Source: Bacillota bacterium | Lineage (GTDB): Bacteria > Bacillota > Clostridia > DSM-8532 | Length of the DNA: 64,000 nt | Assembly: GCA_023411795.1 (NCBI GenBank) | Contig: JAEYOK010000043.1 | Location: 28,347-92,346 of the forward strand | Reading direction: 5' to 3' | Shown here: one piece after another, positions 43,548-52,177 of the stretch | Position numbering within the stretch: position 1 is the first letter of the stretch | Layout of the letters: every line of letters starts with the position of its first letter | Program-made: the position numbers and the translations under genes | The notes under the pieces: generated by a model | Database searches by the model: none | Told to the model about the DNA's origin: nothing | Seen by the model: only the letters and a program-made list of their open reading frames with translations

Positions 43548-43667
43548 TCATATAATCCGCGTCATATTCATTGTTTTAAACGTTTCTATCTTTTCATGCA
43601 CTTTAATTTTTTCCAGAGGTTCATGTAGTTGTTCGGATTTATAGAATTTTTTCAAATCCAGTTTCAT
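43548..43667 (-). CDS. 39-residue basic peptide, third gene of ECF operon
   Basis: A complete small frame from ATG 43667 to TGA 43548, starting MKLDLKKFYKSEQ and ending MNMTRII. It has no membrane segment or cysteine. Its Shine-Dalgarno sequence (TAAGGAGG) includes the stop codon of the upstream gene, and the gap is 15 bases, so it is tightly coupled to it. A two-codon frame (ATG ATA TGA) overlaps the start just after the ribosome site. I do not recognise the peptide. A strong hairpin follows, which supports a transcript end here. Confidence 0.65.
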   Translation of the reverse strand: MKLDLKKFYKSEQLHEPLEKIKVHEKIETFKTMNMTRII

Positions 43668-43682
43668 ATCATATCTACCTCC

Positions 43683-44894
43683 TTAAAACTTATAGCTCGC
43701 TGCGTTTACTATTTTTACATCCTTCAGGCTATCCAGGTCTGGTATAAGATTGCCGAGCAGACCTTCAGAACTTTTACCGGAATCATCAATATGCACTGCG
43801 TCCGCGATTTGTTCCACCGCACTTCGTTGCTCCGGAAAGCATCGAATATTAACGCAATCCTTAAGTTCAAGCCGTTCAAGCAGAAGCTCCGGTGAAGCAT
43901 CCTCTGCAATATTCACGTTAACACAGTCGATAACAGTGATACCGCCGGGGTTATCATTAAGCATACGGTTGTCGATACAGAGCTGTACTTTGTCGGTGAT
44001 GCACTTATCACGAACAATGTGAAGATTCCTGTACTCTGCATTAATACCGGAGAATACTTCCTCAAGCGTTTTCGGAAGACGAATGTCGCCGTTTACATGG
44101 AGATATTCAAGTTTTTTTAGCATCTCTTCATCTGAAACGCCGACAGTAAAATCTCCATTGATATAAAGCTTTGTTCCATGCTTAAGCAAAAGCGATTTGG
44201 AAAGCGTCGTGTCATCATTGATGAAACTGCAGTCATCCGGTACCGCAATGATCTCGGTACTGTCGGAGAACATCAGGAATGAAGCCTCAAGAAGTGATTC
44301 CGCCACTATTGCTTTTTTGGTAATAAAATGGACACCTTTATTAGTCATTTCACCAACGTCGAGTGAAGGTTCAATGAGGACAACAAGCTTCTGGGCGCAA
44401 TATTTTGAATCTTTACACCGCTTTATGAATGTTTTATCCACTATAAAGGTTCGATTCAACAATATCGCATCGTCAGGGTAACAATTTGTGCTACCGTTTA
44501 CTTTAAGCGTACCAAGGCTTGAGGTCATACTTTCCGGATAAGTTACACTGCCGTTAACACATATGGATAAAAATCGGCTTACTGCCTTTTCAGCTCCCGG
44601 TTCAATTGTAAGGGAGCCGTTTACCATGAGAATAGCCGGCTTACCTTCTATATCTGACGCATGTATGGAATATTTTCCGTTATGCACCATCATATCAACA
44701 TCATTGGCAGTTTCTAAAACATCTGAGGAGTTAATAGTCACATTATACTTATGGAGAAGCGAACGAGACTCAAAAGTTATAACTATAACTGCGGCGTTAA
44801 TGGTAATGCTCTCGTAGCACTCAAGCATATCCTCGCTAATGTTTCTAGCATCGCACAAAGCGGTATTGATGACCAATTTTTTCTTTGACATCAT
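43683..44894 (-). CDS. Cytoplasmic VNG-repeat (beta-solenoid-like) protein, unknown
   Basis: About 403 residues with no signal peptide or membrane segment. Short motifs of the type [VI]NG[SD] recur on beta strands: VNGSLTIEPGAE, CVNGSVTYPES, VNGSTNCYPDD, INGDFTVGVSDE, HVNGDIRLPKT. This suggests a stacked beta-strand (bactofilin- or polymer-like) fold. The start overlaps the sigma-factor stop (ATGATG over TGA), so translation is coupled. The family is not one I know. It could be a structural polymer or a regulator of the sigma factor, but both are inference. Confidence 0.72.
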   Translation of the reverse strand: MMSKKKLVINTALCDARNISEDMLECYESITINAAVIVITFESRSLLHKYNVTINSSDVLETANDVDMMVHNGKYSIHASDIEGKPAILMVNGSLTIEPGAEKAVSRFLSICVNGSVTYPESMTSSLGTLKVNGSTNCYPDDAILLNRTFIVDKTFIKRCKDSKYCAQKLVVLIEPSLDVGEMTNKGVHFITKKAIVAESLLEASFLMFSDSTEIIAVPDDCSFINDDTTLSKSLLLKHGTKLYINGDFTVGVSDEEMLKKLEYLHVNGDIRLPKTLEEVFSGINAEYRNLHIVRDKCITDKVQLCIDNRMLNDNPGGITVIDCVNVNIAEDASPELLLERLELKDCVNIRCFPEQRSAVEQIADAVHIDDSGKSSEGLLGNLIPDLDSLKDVKIVNAASYKF

Positions 44895-45358
44895 GATTCC
44901 TCCATTTCATTTTCATTTAACATTTTTCTCAGCTTCGCCCTCGCGGAAGCAAGCCTAGATCTGACTGTGGCAGACGGAATATCAAACATTTCTCCAAGCT
45001 CCGTGGCATTATAGCCTTCAAAATATCGTAGTTGGAACAATATTCGTTCATTTTCCGGTAGTCTACTGCACAACATCTGCACAATCATATTGGAATAATC
45101 GTCTTCACTAAAAGCCTCTTCTTCAGGTTCAGGACATTTTGCCATTTTCCTGGCATTATCGATAATAATGTTCTTTGCGGTCCGATATAGCCAGGCTCTG
45201 CATTTGTATTCAGGCAGATCATTGAGGATGTCTGAGTTAGCCAATGCGCGCAAAAATGCTTCCTGCACAACATCCTCGGCAAACGCTGGATTCCGGGAAA
45301 AAGAGTGGCAGAAACAGAGCAGATGGGTGTAATATTTTGAATAAAGCAGTTCTATCAT
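44891..45358 (-). CDS. ECF-type RNA polymerase sigma factor
   Basis: 155 residues from ATG 45358 (AAAGGAGTG upstream; the frame stays open a further 99 bases but without a ribosome site). Sigma region 2 is YSKYYTHLLCFCHSFS through FAEDVVQEAFLRAL and CRAWLYRTAKNIIIDNAR. Region 4 is LPENERILFQLRYFEGYNA to ATVRSRLASARAKLR. Both are typical of the sigma-70 ECF group. There is no neighbouring anti-sigma factor with a membrane segment; instead the next gene encodes a cytoplasmic repeat protein, an unusual partner. Confidence 0.93.
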   Translation of the reverse strand: MIELLYSKYYTHLLCFCHSFSRNPAFAEDVVQEAFLRALANSDILNDLPEYKCRAWLYRTAKNIIIDNARKMAKCPEPEEEAFSEDDYSNMIVQMLCSRLPENERILFQLRYFEGYNATELGEMFDIPSATVRSRLASARAKLRKMLNENEMEES

Positions 45359-45394
45359 TCCGGCACTCCTTTCCTTTCTTGTGTGTTCACATAT

Positions 45395-45412
45395 ATAACG
45401 AATGAATAACGA
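45395..45412 (-). promoter_or_regulatory. Direct repeat upstream of ECF sigma gene, possible autoregulated promoter
   Basis: On the minus strand TCGTTAT-TCAT-TCGTTAT lies 37-54 bases before the start codon. The proximal CGTTAT is about 17 bases after an AAAC, which fits loosely the AAC/CGT pattern of ECF promoters. Confidence 0.35.
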
Positions 45413-45673
45413 TAAGTGTTTAGATAAAAATAAATTTTTTTTATAAGCTAAAACCACGATTCATTTTGTAAACAAGAACTCAATATGCTGACCTACTATT
45501 ATTATACCTGAATCATTAATGGAACACATAAACGAAGAGCTTACTCACATAAAATTAATATTTTACTCACTAACGATTATACTAATGGTATAATTTTTTT
45601 ATTACTTTTAGTAAAAACGTTATCTGTTCTATTTGGAAATAACTGATACAATAAAAATAGTGAGGGAAATGTG

Positions 45674-46744
45674 ATGCTAAATGAAACTATTAGAGCTTAT
45701 CGTAAAAAAATGAAATTAACCCAGGAGCAATTAGCGGAAACTATGGGCGTAACGGTAGGAGCTGTTTCCAAGTGGGAATCGGGGCTGTCAAACCCGGATA
45801 TTATGCTGCTACCTAAACTTGCCGGACTCTTTGGAGTTTCTCTGGATGTACTGTTCTCCTTTGAACTTAAGGATTATTCGGCCAATGATCTTGCGGAGGA
45901 GATCAAAAACTTTCGTCATGAGAAACAATACGATAAGGGAGTAGAAATTGCTCTCGATGCAATCCGCAAATACCCTAATCACTTTGAGATTATTCACCAA
46001 AGTGCTGCGCTTTTTATGTTGCAGGGTATTGAAAGGAAAGATCAAGAATCACTGGAAAAGGCTTTGGAGCTCTACCGACGTAGCTGTCCTCTAGTTGGAC
46101 AAAGTAGGGATGAACAAGTAAGTGAGCTGTCTATTCAGGTAACCATTGGTGCAGTGTTAACTTATCTTGAAAGAACAGAAGAGGCCTTTGAGCATTTAAA
46201 AAAATATAATTACTGTGGTATAAACAATGGCATCATAGGTGTTTTACTGTCACAGGAAAAGCAGCCACAAGAAGCATTTTCTTATCTTTCGGAATGTTTG
46301 ATTGATACTATTTCACAACTTATGCGCTGTTGTGTGGGATTTGCTAATGCATATTTTGAAATTAGAGAATATAAGCTTGCCTATGATGTTTTTAATATGA
46401 TGTACGATTTTTCTATGCATCTTAGAAAAAATGATAAGGTTTCCTTTATTGATAAACTTCAAGTAATTCTTCTTGCCGGTATGTCTCATGCTTATGCCGG
46501 CAGTAGGCAGTTTCATGAGGCAGAAGAATGTTTGATAAAAGCATATGAACTTGCGAAAAAGTTTGATGCATCACCAGATTATAATGCTCAGAACATTAAG
46601 TTTTATAAAGGGAAAAAGCAGATTTTTGGTGATGATGCAGGACAGACAGCCATGGAAGGTGTTGAAAGATTAATATCGTTGGAAGAAAGTAATGCAGATT
46701 TTCTGAAAAATACCTGGAGTAAAATAACCAATAAAACTAATTAA
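45674..46744 (+). CDS. XRE-family HTH regulator with TPR-like tail
   Basis: 356 residues (ATG 45674; GTG 45671 also possible, GAGGGAAAT upstream). The N-terminal HTH_3 domain is IRAYRKKMKLTQEQLAETMG through GAVSKWESGLSNPDIMLLPK. Residues 75-350 are helical repeats of TPR type (RYPNHFEIIHQSAALFML-like, EEAFEHLKKYN, AYAGSRQFHEAEECLIKAYE). This plan recurs in the regulators at 53252 and 58928. The ABC exporter gene starts 29 bases after its stop, so the pair is probably an operon. Confidence 0.88.
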   Translation: MLNETIRAYRKKMKLTQEQLAETMGVTVGAVSKWESGLSNPDIMLLPKLAGLFGVSLDVLFSFELKDYSANDLAEEIKNFRHEKQYDKGVEIALDAIRKYPNHFEIIHQSAALFMLQGIERKDQESLEKALELYRRSCPLVGQSRDEQVSELSIQVTIGAVLTYLERTEEAFEHLKKYNYCGINNGIIGVLLSQEKQPQEAFSYLSECLIDTISQLMRCCVGFANAYFEIREYKLAYDVFNMMYDFSMHLRKNDKVSFIDKLQVILLAGMSHAYAGSRQFHEAEECLIKAYELAKKFDASPDYNAQNIKFYKGKKQIFGDDAGQTAMEGVERLISLEESNADFLKNTWSKITNKTN

Positions 46745-46773
46745 TACAATCAAATAATAAAAGGGGAAAGTGC

Positions 46774-48531
46774 ATGAGGAATCAAAGAAAGAAAGAGGAT
46801 TCAATAACGCAAAATGAGGCTGCAATTCAGTTAAGTCAAAAACTTAGGGCGCAGTTTATGCACAATAATCATTTAAATTTTGCTGGTGCCCTTATTGCGA
46901 CTTTACTGTCTGCAGCAATAAATCTTGTGATATCTTGGTTATTGCAGCAGATTATTGATGTAGCGACTGGAAGCAATCAGGTATTTAGTCTATTTCAGCT
47001 GCTTATCATCAGTATTAGTCTAGCCATTATATTGATAGTAATTGTGCTTTTAGATCGAAAAACCAGTCCCCGTTTTGTTGAAAAAGCAATGTTCCAGTAT
47101 AAAAATATGATATTTTCAGAGATTTCAAAAAAAAGTATCAGTTCTTTTGCAATAGAAAATACTTCAACGTATTTATCAGCATTATCCAATGATGCTACCA
47201 GTATTGAAAAAAACTATCTTGCATCGAAATTTCCTCTGATTCAACAGATAGTTTTGTTAATTGGTGCCTTTTTGATGATGCTCTATTATAGCCCTTTATT
47301 AACACTTACAGCAGTTATATTATCCCTATGCCCGGTGATTGGATCTATACTTTCAGGAAACAGACTAGCCGACATGGAAAAAAGAGTTTCCGAGAAGAAT
47401 GAAAGTTTTCTTGGAACGTTGAAAGATATGTTAACTGGATTTTCTGTAGTAAAAAGCTTTAAAGTAGAAAAAGAAATGATGAAACTCTTTCGCGAAAGCA
47501 ATGAAGAGGTAGAAGCTTCTAAAAGAAAAAGAAGACAGATTGAGCTTTTGATCAAGATGATTGGGGCCGTTACAGGAATTATCGCACAGTTTGGTGTGTT
47601 TTTATTTGGTGCCTATTTGGCCTTACATAGCCGGACAATTACAGCAGGTGTGGTTATTATCTTTGTACAGCTGATGAATTTTGTAATAAGCCCCATAGGA
47701 GAAGTACCACAGATTCTGGCGAACCGCAAAGCAGCTCTGGCCCTGGTTGATAAGCTTGCACTTGCTTTATCGGAACAGGTGGAGCAAAAAGGGATTTCGG
47801 TCGGTCAGACCCTGAATAAAGGTATCGAACTGGAACATGTATGCTTTGGATATGAAGAAGACAAGACTGTTTTAAAGGATATATCCATTCAATTTGAAGC
47901 CGGGAAAAGCTATGCTTTGGTTGGTGGTTCCGGTAGTGGAAAATCAACCTTACTAAATCTTCTTATGGGAAGTTATTTCAACTATCAGGGCGAGATTCGC
48001 TTTGATGGACAGGAATTAAAACAGATCAATCTGGATTCATTATATGATTTGGTGTCGATAATACAGCAGAATGTATTTGTGTTTGATAGTAGTGTACATA
48101 ATAATATTACTTTGTTTAAAGAGTTTGATGATGACAGAATAAAAAGTGCCATAAACAAGGCGGGTTTATCAGATTTGATTGATCAAAAAGGGATGAACTA
48201 TGATTGTGGCGAAAATGGAAATGGGTTGTCCGGAGGTGAACGCCAGCGTGTTTCCATTGCCAGATGCCTATTAAAAGGAAGTTCTGTTATGCTTGTGGAT
48301 GAAGCAACTGCTGCTCTGGATGCAAAAACAGCGGTAGCTATCACCAATTCGATACTGGAGATCGAAGATTTAACAAAAATAATTGTGACCCATAGGCTGG
48401 AAGAAGCAATTCTAAGAAAATATGATAAGATTTTTGTTTTACAGAATGGAAGCCTTACAGAACAGGGTACTTTCGAAGAACTGATGAATGAAAAAGGATA
48501 TTTTTATTCGTTATATATGGTATCCCAATAA
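46774..48531 (+). CDS. ABC exporter, fused membrane and ATPase domains
   Basis: 585 residues: six-helix ABC membrane domain (about 30-320) then ATPase (about 345-585). Walker A is VGGSGSGKSTLLNLL, signature GLSGGERQRVSIARCLL, Walker B VMLVDEATAALDAKT, with a switch His in TKIIVTHRLEEA. This is a half-transporter of MsbA/LmrA type that works as a dimer. No peptidase domain or precursor peptide gene is visible, so peptide export is unproven. The adjacent XRE-TPR regulator suggests inducible export. Confidence 0.94.
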   Translation: MRNQRKKEDSITQNEAAIQLSQKLRAQFMHNNHLNFAGALIATLLSAAINLVISWLLQQIIDVATGSNQVFSLFQLLIISISLAIILIVIVLLDRKTSPRFVEKAMFQYKNMIFSEISKKSISSFAIENTSTYLSALSNDATSIEKNYLASKFPLIQQIVLLIGAFLMMLYYSPLLTLTAVILSLCPVIGSILSGNRLADMEKRVSEKNESFLGTLKDMLTGFSVVKSFKVEKEMMKLFRESNEEVEASKRKRRQIELLIKMIGAVTGIIAQFGVFLFGAYLALHSRTITAGVVIIFVQLMNFVISPIGEVPQILANRKAALALVDKLALALSEQVEQKGISVGQTLNKGIELEHVCFGYEEDKTVLKDISIQFEAGKSYALVGGSGSGKSTLLNLLMGSYFNYQGEIRFDGQELKQINLDSLYDLVSIIQQNVFVFDSSVHNNITLFKEFDDDRIKSAINKAGLSDLIDQKGMNYDCGENGNGLSGGERQRVSIARCLLKGSSVMLVDEATAALDAKTAVAITNSILEIEDLTKIIVTHRLEEAILRKYDKIFVLQNGSLTEQGTFEELMNEKGYFYSLYMVSQ

Positions 48532-48637
48532 GTTATTGGTGAATAAAAGTAATTTTGAGTTTATTGGATAGTTATGGATTAAACATATTAATTATGGTAT
48601 AAACAATATAAGGATTAATCTAAGGAGAGCATAAAGA

Positions 48638-50488
48638 ATGATTAGAATAAAGAAAATATTATGTCTTTTATTAATCGTTATGTTGATTTTGGGATTATAT
48701 GGCTGCAACAGCGGCGATCTCAGCAATGAAAGCAACAGTGAGCAAACAGGCAGTAATAACAGTGAGCAAACAGGCAGTAATTCAATATCAAAATATGATG
48801 GAATGACTGCCGAAGAAATCACTGCTATTCTGACTTTAGAGCAAAAAGCTTATCAAATGGTTACTCCGGGTATTTACAACATTACAACAGAAGACATGAA
48901 GAAGTACGATTATGGGGCCGTTCTATCTCAGTCAGCACGTATGGATATTTCGCAAAAAGGATGGAAGAAGCTGATAACAGAACTGCAAAGTGCCGCTTTG
49001 AAATCGGAAGCAGCAATACCATTCTACTATGGAACAGATGCGGTGCATGGTGTAGGATATTGCAGGGGAGCGGTTGTTTTCCCGCATAACATTGGTATCG
49101 GGGCAGCAAACGATAAAGAGCTTACATATAAGATGGGGCTTGCGGTAGCTGATGAATTGAAACTCACCGGAATGCTCTGGAATTATAGTCCATGTGTAGC
49201 CGTTGACATAGATCCAAGATGGGGTAGAACAAAGGAGAGCTATTCCTCAGACTATCGTATGGTGGATTCCCTTGCAGAAAGCTATACCAGAGGATTGCTG
49301 GATGGCGGTATTACGGTCTGTGCAAAGCATTTTTTAGGTGATGGAAGCGTTGCGTTTGGCACGGGTGAAGATGATATGCTGATCGACCGTGGAGATGCGC
49401 AGCTTTCTGACGCTGAGATCCGTAACCTTTTACAGGTTTACCAAACACAGATTGATACAGGAGTACAGTCAATCATGATCAGTCATAGCAGCTTAAATGG
49501 TATCAAGATGCATGAGCACAAGAAGTATATTACCGATATTTTAAAAGGGGAAATGGGATTTCAGGGCTTTGTTGTAAGCGACTGGGAATCAATTCATCAT
49601 ATTTCTGCTGACAATTTAGAAGATATGGTGATTATTGCGATTAATGCGGGAATTGATATGCTGATGCAGCCTGAAGACTTTAAAAGCTGCGCCGAGTATA
49701 TAATAAAAGCTGTTCAGGAAGGCAAGATTTCTCAAGAAAGAATAGATGATGCGGTTACAAGAATCATTCGAGTGAAAATGAATACCGGACTTTTTAAAGA
49801 TCCTATGCAGAAATCAATCGTTACAACCGAAGAAAAGGTCGGATCTGATACCTATCGCAAACTGGCAGCACAGCTTGTAGAGAAAAGCCTGGTACTTGTC
49901 AAGAATGAGAATAACGTATTACCACTGAAACATGGTTCGAAAATCTATGTGACTGGTCCGGCATCAGATAAATCAGGAATCTATTGTGGCGGCTGGACAG
50001 GGCAATGGATGGGAATAGAAGAAGTAGATGGCGGTTCTACTATATTAGATGGCTTGAAAGAAATCGCTGGAGAATATAATTTAACCATAATAACAAATCA
50101 GAATAAGGCAAAAGAAGCAGATGTCACTCTTCTATGCATAGGCGAGAAAACTTATGCGGAATGGAACGGAGATACGGAGGATCTTTCGATTACCGGTGCC
50201 TTAGGATTAAAGGGCAATATCGATGCGATAAAAGAAGCAGAGGAACTTGGAATTCCTACAATTACCCTTATTGTTGCCGGAAGAAATACAATCATCCGTG
50301 ATTATATTGATCAATGGGATGCTGTTGCGATGTGTTATCTTCCGGGTTCAGAAGCAAAAGCGATTGCTAATGTATTAAGCGGAAAAGTCAATTTTACAGG
50401 AAAACTCCCAATGCCATGGTATTCCTCTGTGGATGAAATCGGAACAGAGAAGAACATGTTCCCGTTGGGATATGGATTAGATTATTAA
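48638..50488 (+). CDS. Glycoside hydrolase family 3 lipoprotein (beta-glucosidase-like)
   Basis: 616 residues. The lipoprotein signal ends LGLYGC, and a Ser/Asn linker contains a perfect 24-bp tandem duplication (48734-48781, NSEQTGSN twice). GH3 N-domain motifs are FYGTDAVHGVGYCRGAVVFP, GLAVADELKLTGMLWNYSPC and DPRWGRTKES. KHFLGDG and GFVVSDWESIHH give the catalytic nucleophile near Asp315. A GH3 C-domain (SLVLVKNENNVLPL, then MCYLPGSEAKAIANVLSG) completes the protein. It probably releases glucose or related units from cello-oligosaccharides outside the cell. Confidence 0.93.
   Translation: MIRIKKILCLLLIVMLILGLYGCNSGDLSNESNSEQTGSNNSEQTGSNSISKYDGMTAEEITAILTLEQKAYQMVTPGIYNITTEDMKKYDYGAVLSQSARMDISQKGWKKLITELQSAALKSEAAIPFYYGTDAVHGVGYCRGAVVFPHNIGIGAANDKELTYKMGLAVADELKLTGMLWNYSPCVAVDIDPRWGRTKESYSSDYRMVDSLAESYTRGLLDGGITVCAKHFLGDGSVAFGTGEDDMLIDRGDAQLSDAEIRNLLQVYQTQIDTGVQSIMISHSSLNGIKMHEHKKYITDILKGEMGFQGFVVSDWESIHHISADNLEDMVIIAINAGIDMLMQPEDFKSCAEYIIKAVQEGKISQERIDDAVTRIIRVKMNTGLFKDPMQKSIVTTEEKVGSDTYRKLAAQLVEKSLVLVKNENNVLPLKHGSKIYVTGPASDKSGIYCGGWTGQWMGIEEVDGGSTILDGLKEIAGEYNLTIITNQNKAKEADVTLLCIGEKTYAEWNGDTEDLSITGALGLKGNIDAIKEAEELGIPTITLIVAGRNTIIRDYIDQWDAVAMCYLPGSEAKAIANVLSGKVNFTGKLPMPWYSSVDEIGTEKNMFPLGYGLDY
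48734..48781 (+). repeat. Perfect 24-bp tandem duplication in GH3 linker
   Basis: Two identical copies of 24 bases (48734-48757 and 48758-48781) encode NSEQTGSN twice in the lipoprotein linker. The frame is preserved, so copy-number change would alter linker length only. Confidence 0.95.
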
Positions 50489-50603
50489 GTAAAACAGGGG
50501 GGCAATTGCTTTTATGTATATTGAATTACGTACCGATGATTAGTTGGTGAGTTTAAATATTCTTGTTAGCAGCCCCTTTTAGCTTCACTAAGTCCCTAAT
50601 CGG

Positions 50604-51395
50604 CTAGAATATCTCTAGCGTTGCTTTACGAATAGCAATTTTTTCAATGGTCTTAAAGAGAATAACACTAAGCGTCAAATAGACAATTCCCACGCACATT
50701 TCATGTCCCAGAAGGGTTAATAGACGATTCTTATCAACCTTGCCAAACAACATATTGGCAGCCTCAATACTTCTTGTAAAAGGCAAGCAATATGAGATAA
50801 ACTGTACAGGCTGCGGTAAATCTTTTACCGGGAAATTGGCACCGCAAAGAACTAACATGGATACATTCACAAGATTTAATATAAGGTTCATGCTATCAAA
50901 TAATAGGGCAAAGACACTTAAAAACAGTCCAAAACAAATAGCCGCCAAGATACCGGCAATCATAATTAAAGCAAAAAGACCAAGATTGACATTGGAAAAA
51001 TCAACTCCAAACAATAAGCTACCAAAGGTAATACACAGAACAACTGTTGCTATACTTTCAAATATAAAAAATAACCCTTTTTGTATTACCGTTGCTATGC
51101 GACTGTAAGGTGAAGCAATAAGCCACTTAAGTCTGCCATAATATCTCTCACCTTCAAAGGTTCCACCTATGATAAATACACAACTATAGTTGCATAATAA
51201 CATGGAATTACCAATTACCCATTCGGTCAAGTGCTCCGCCTTGAAACTATTTTTGGCGATAAAGCAATAATAAACCAAGGTTACTAACGGTATTGCAATT
51301 CTATAAAATATCAATTCTTCCCAATCCAAATGAGCATTACTTCCTTTATAATAAAGCCAACATTGCTCAAAAAATCTTTTGATACGATCCATCAC
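50604..51395 (-). CDS. ABC-2 type transporter permease (second of pair)
   Basis: 263 residues with six membrane helices and the ABC-2 layout (amphipathic N-terminus, LKWLIASPYSRIATVIQKG coupling loop, then helices 3-6). It overlaps the preceding permease by 4 bases. With the ATPase at 52174 and the other permease it forms a heteromeric exporter resembling DrrAB/daunorubicin-type resistance pumps. Substrate unknown. Confidence 0.88.
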   Translation of the reverse strand: MMDRIKRFFEQCWLYYKGSNAHLDWEELIFYRIAIPLVTLVYYCFIAKNSFKAEHLTEWVIGNSMLLCNYSCVFIIGGTFEGERYYGRLKWLIASPYSRIATVIQKGLFFIFESIATVVLCITFGSLLFGVDFSNVNLGLFALIMIAGILAAICFGLFLSVFALLFDSMNLILNLVNVSMLVLCGANFPVKDLPQPVQFISYCLPFTRSIEAANMLFGKVDKNRLLTLLGHEMCVGIVYLTLSVILFKTIEKIAIRKATLEIF

Positions 51396-52177
51396 ATCAG
51401 CTCCAAACTCGCTTTTATTTTTACTTCACGTTCGATGATTCTATACAGTAATTGAAAAGCTATAGTAAATATAAGGACTTCAATCACAATAATCATGAAA
51501 CAGAACAAGTATTCATATCCAGTGAAATTTACATCAAAGGCTCCCCGGAATAATTTAACCGCCCAAGTCAAGGGTAAAGAATAGGAGAGGGGCAGAATCC
51601 ATTTTGGAAGTAACTCAACCGGTATTACAAACCCACATACTAAAGCAATAGGAATACTTAAGCAATTCATATAAAGAGTGGTTTTTCTCGAAAGAGTCAG
51701 TAAATAGGCAAATGCCTGGGATATAACCACGAAGGTACAGATTGCAAGAATGAGTGCAATAAGAAAGAATAAAACATTTGCAATACGAATACTTGCGCCA
51801 AATAATATCTTCGCAGTTAATACCGTAATAACCAAGGAAGCCAAGGATAATACCGTGTTCCCTATAATTTTACCTAGGATAATGAGGTTAAATCCTGCAG
51901 GCGCACAAAAAATAATAGGAAGGGTTCCATACCAGCGCTCTCGATTGATGTCACCTACCGAAGAAAAGCAAATACATTCCCATAGACTACTGAGGCCTGC
52001 ACCCACAATGACGTATGTCATAAAATCGCTCATAAGAGAGTTACGAAACATATAATACAATAGAATGGTATTACTAATTGGATTAACCAAAAGGCAGAAA
52101 CGGTACATTGGCCTGACAAATGAATTTTTCATTTGAATTTTCATTGTACCTAAGATAATACTTGCTACATTATTCAT
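51392..52177 (-). CDS. ABC-2 type transporter permease (first of pair)
   Basis: 261 residues with six membrane helices. GDINRERWYGTLPIIFCAPA is the cytoplasmic loop typical of ABC-2 permeases. It overlaps the ATPase gene by 4 bases upstream and the second permease by 4 bases downstream, so all three are translated in a coupled chain. The two permeases share a plan but are not near-identical. Confidence 0.88.
   Translation of the reverse strand: MNNVASIILGTMKIQMKNSFVRPMYRFCLLVNPISNTILLYYMFRNSLMSDFMTYVIVGAGLSSLWECICFSSVGDINRERWYGTLPIIFCAPAGFNLIILGKIIGNTVLSLASLVITVLTAKILFGASIRIANVLFFLIALILAICTFVVISQAFAYLLTLSRKTTLYMNCLSIPIALVCGFVIPVELLPKWILPLSYSLPLTWAVKLFRGAFDVNFTGYEYLFCFMIIVIEVLIFTIAFQLLYRIIEREVKIKASLELM

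Noticed and set aside
43750..44817. Several plus-strand frames opposite the VNG-repeat gene
   Set aside because: Shadows of the minus-strand gene, with no ribosome sites and Ser/Arg-biased composition.
45359..45457. Upstream extension of the ECF sigma factor
   Set aside because: The ATG at 45358 has AAAGGAGTG; the extension overlaps the promoter-like direct repeat and is not sigma-like.
46774..48531. Lantibiotic or bacteriocin processing exporter
   Set aside because: There is no C39 peptidase domain and no precursor peptide gene beside it.
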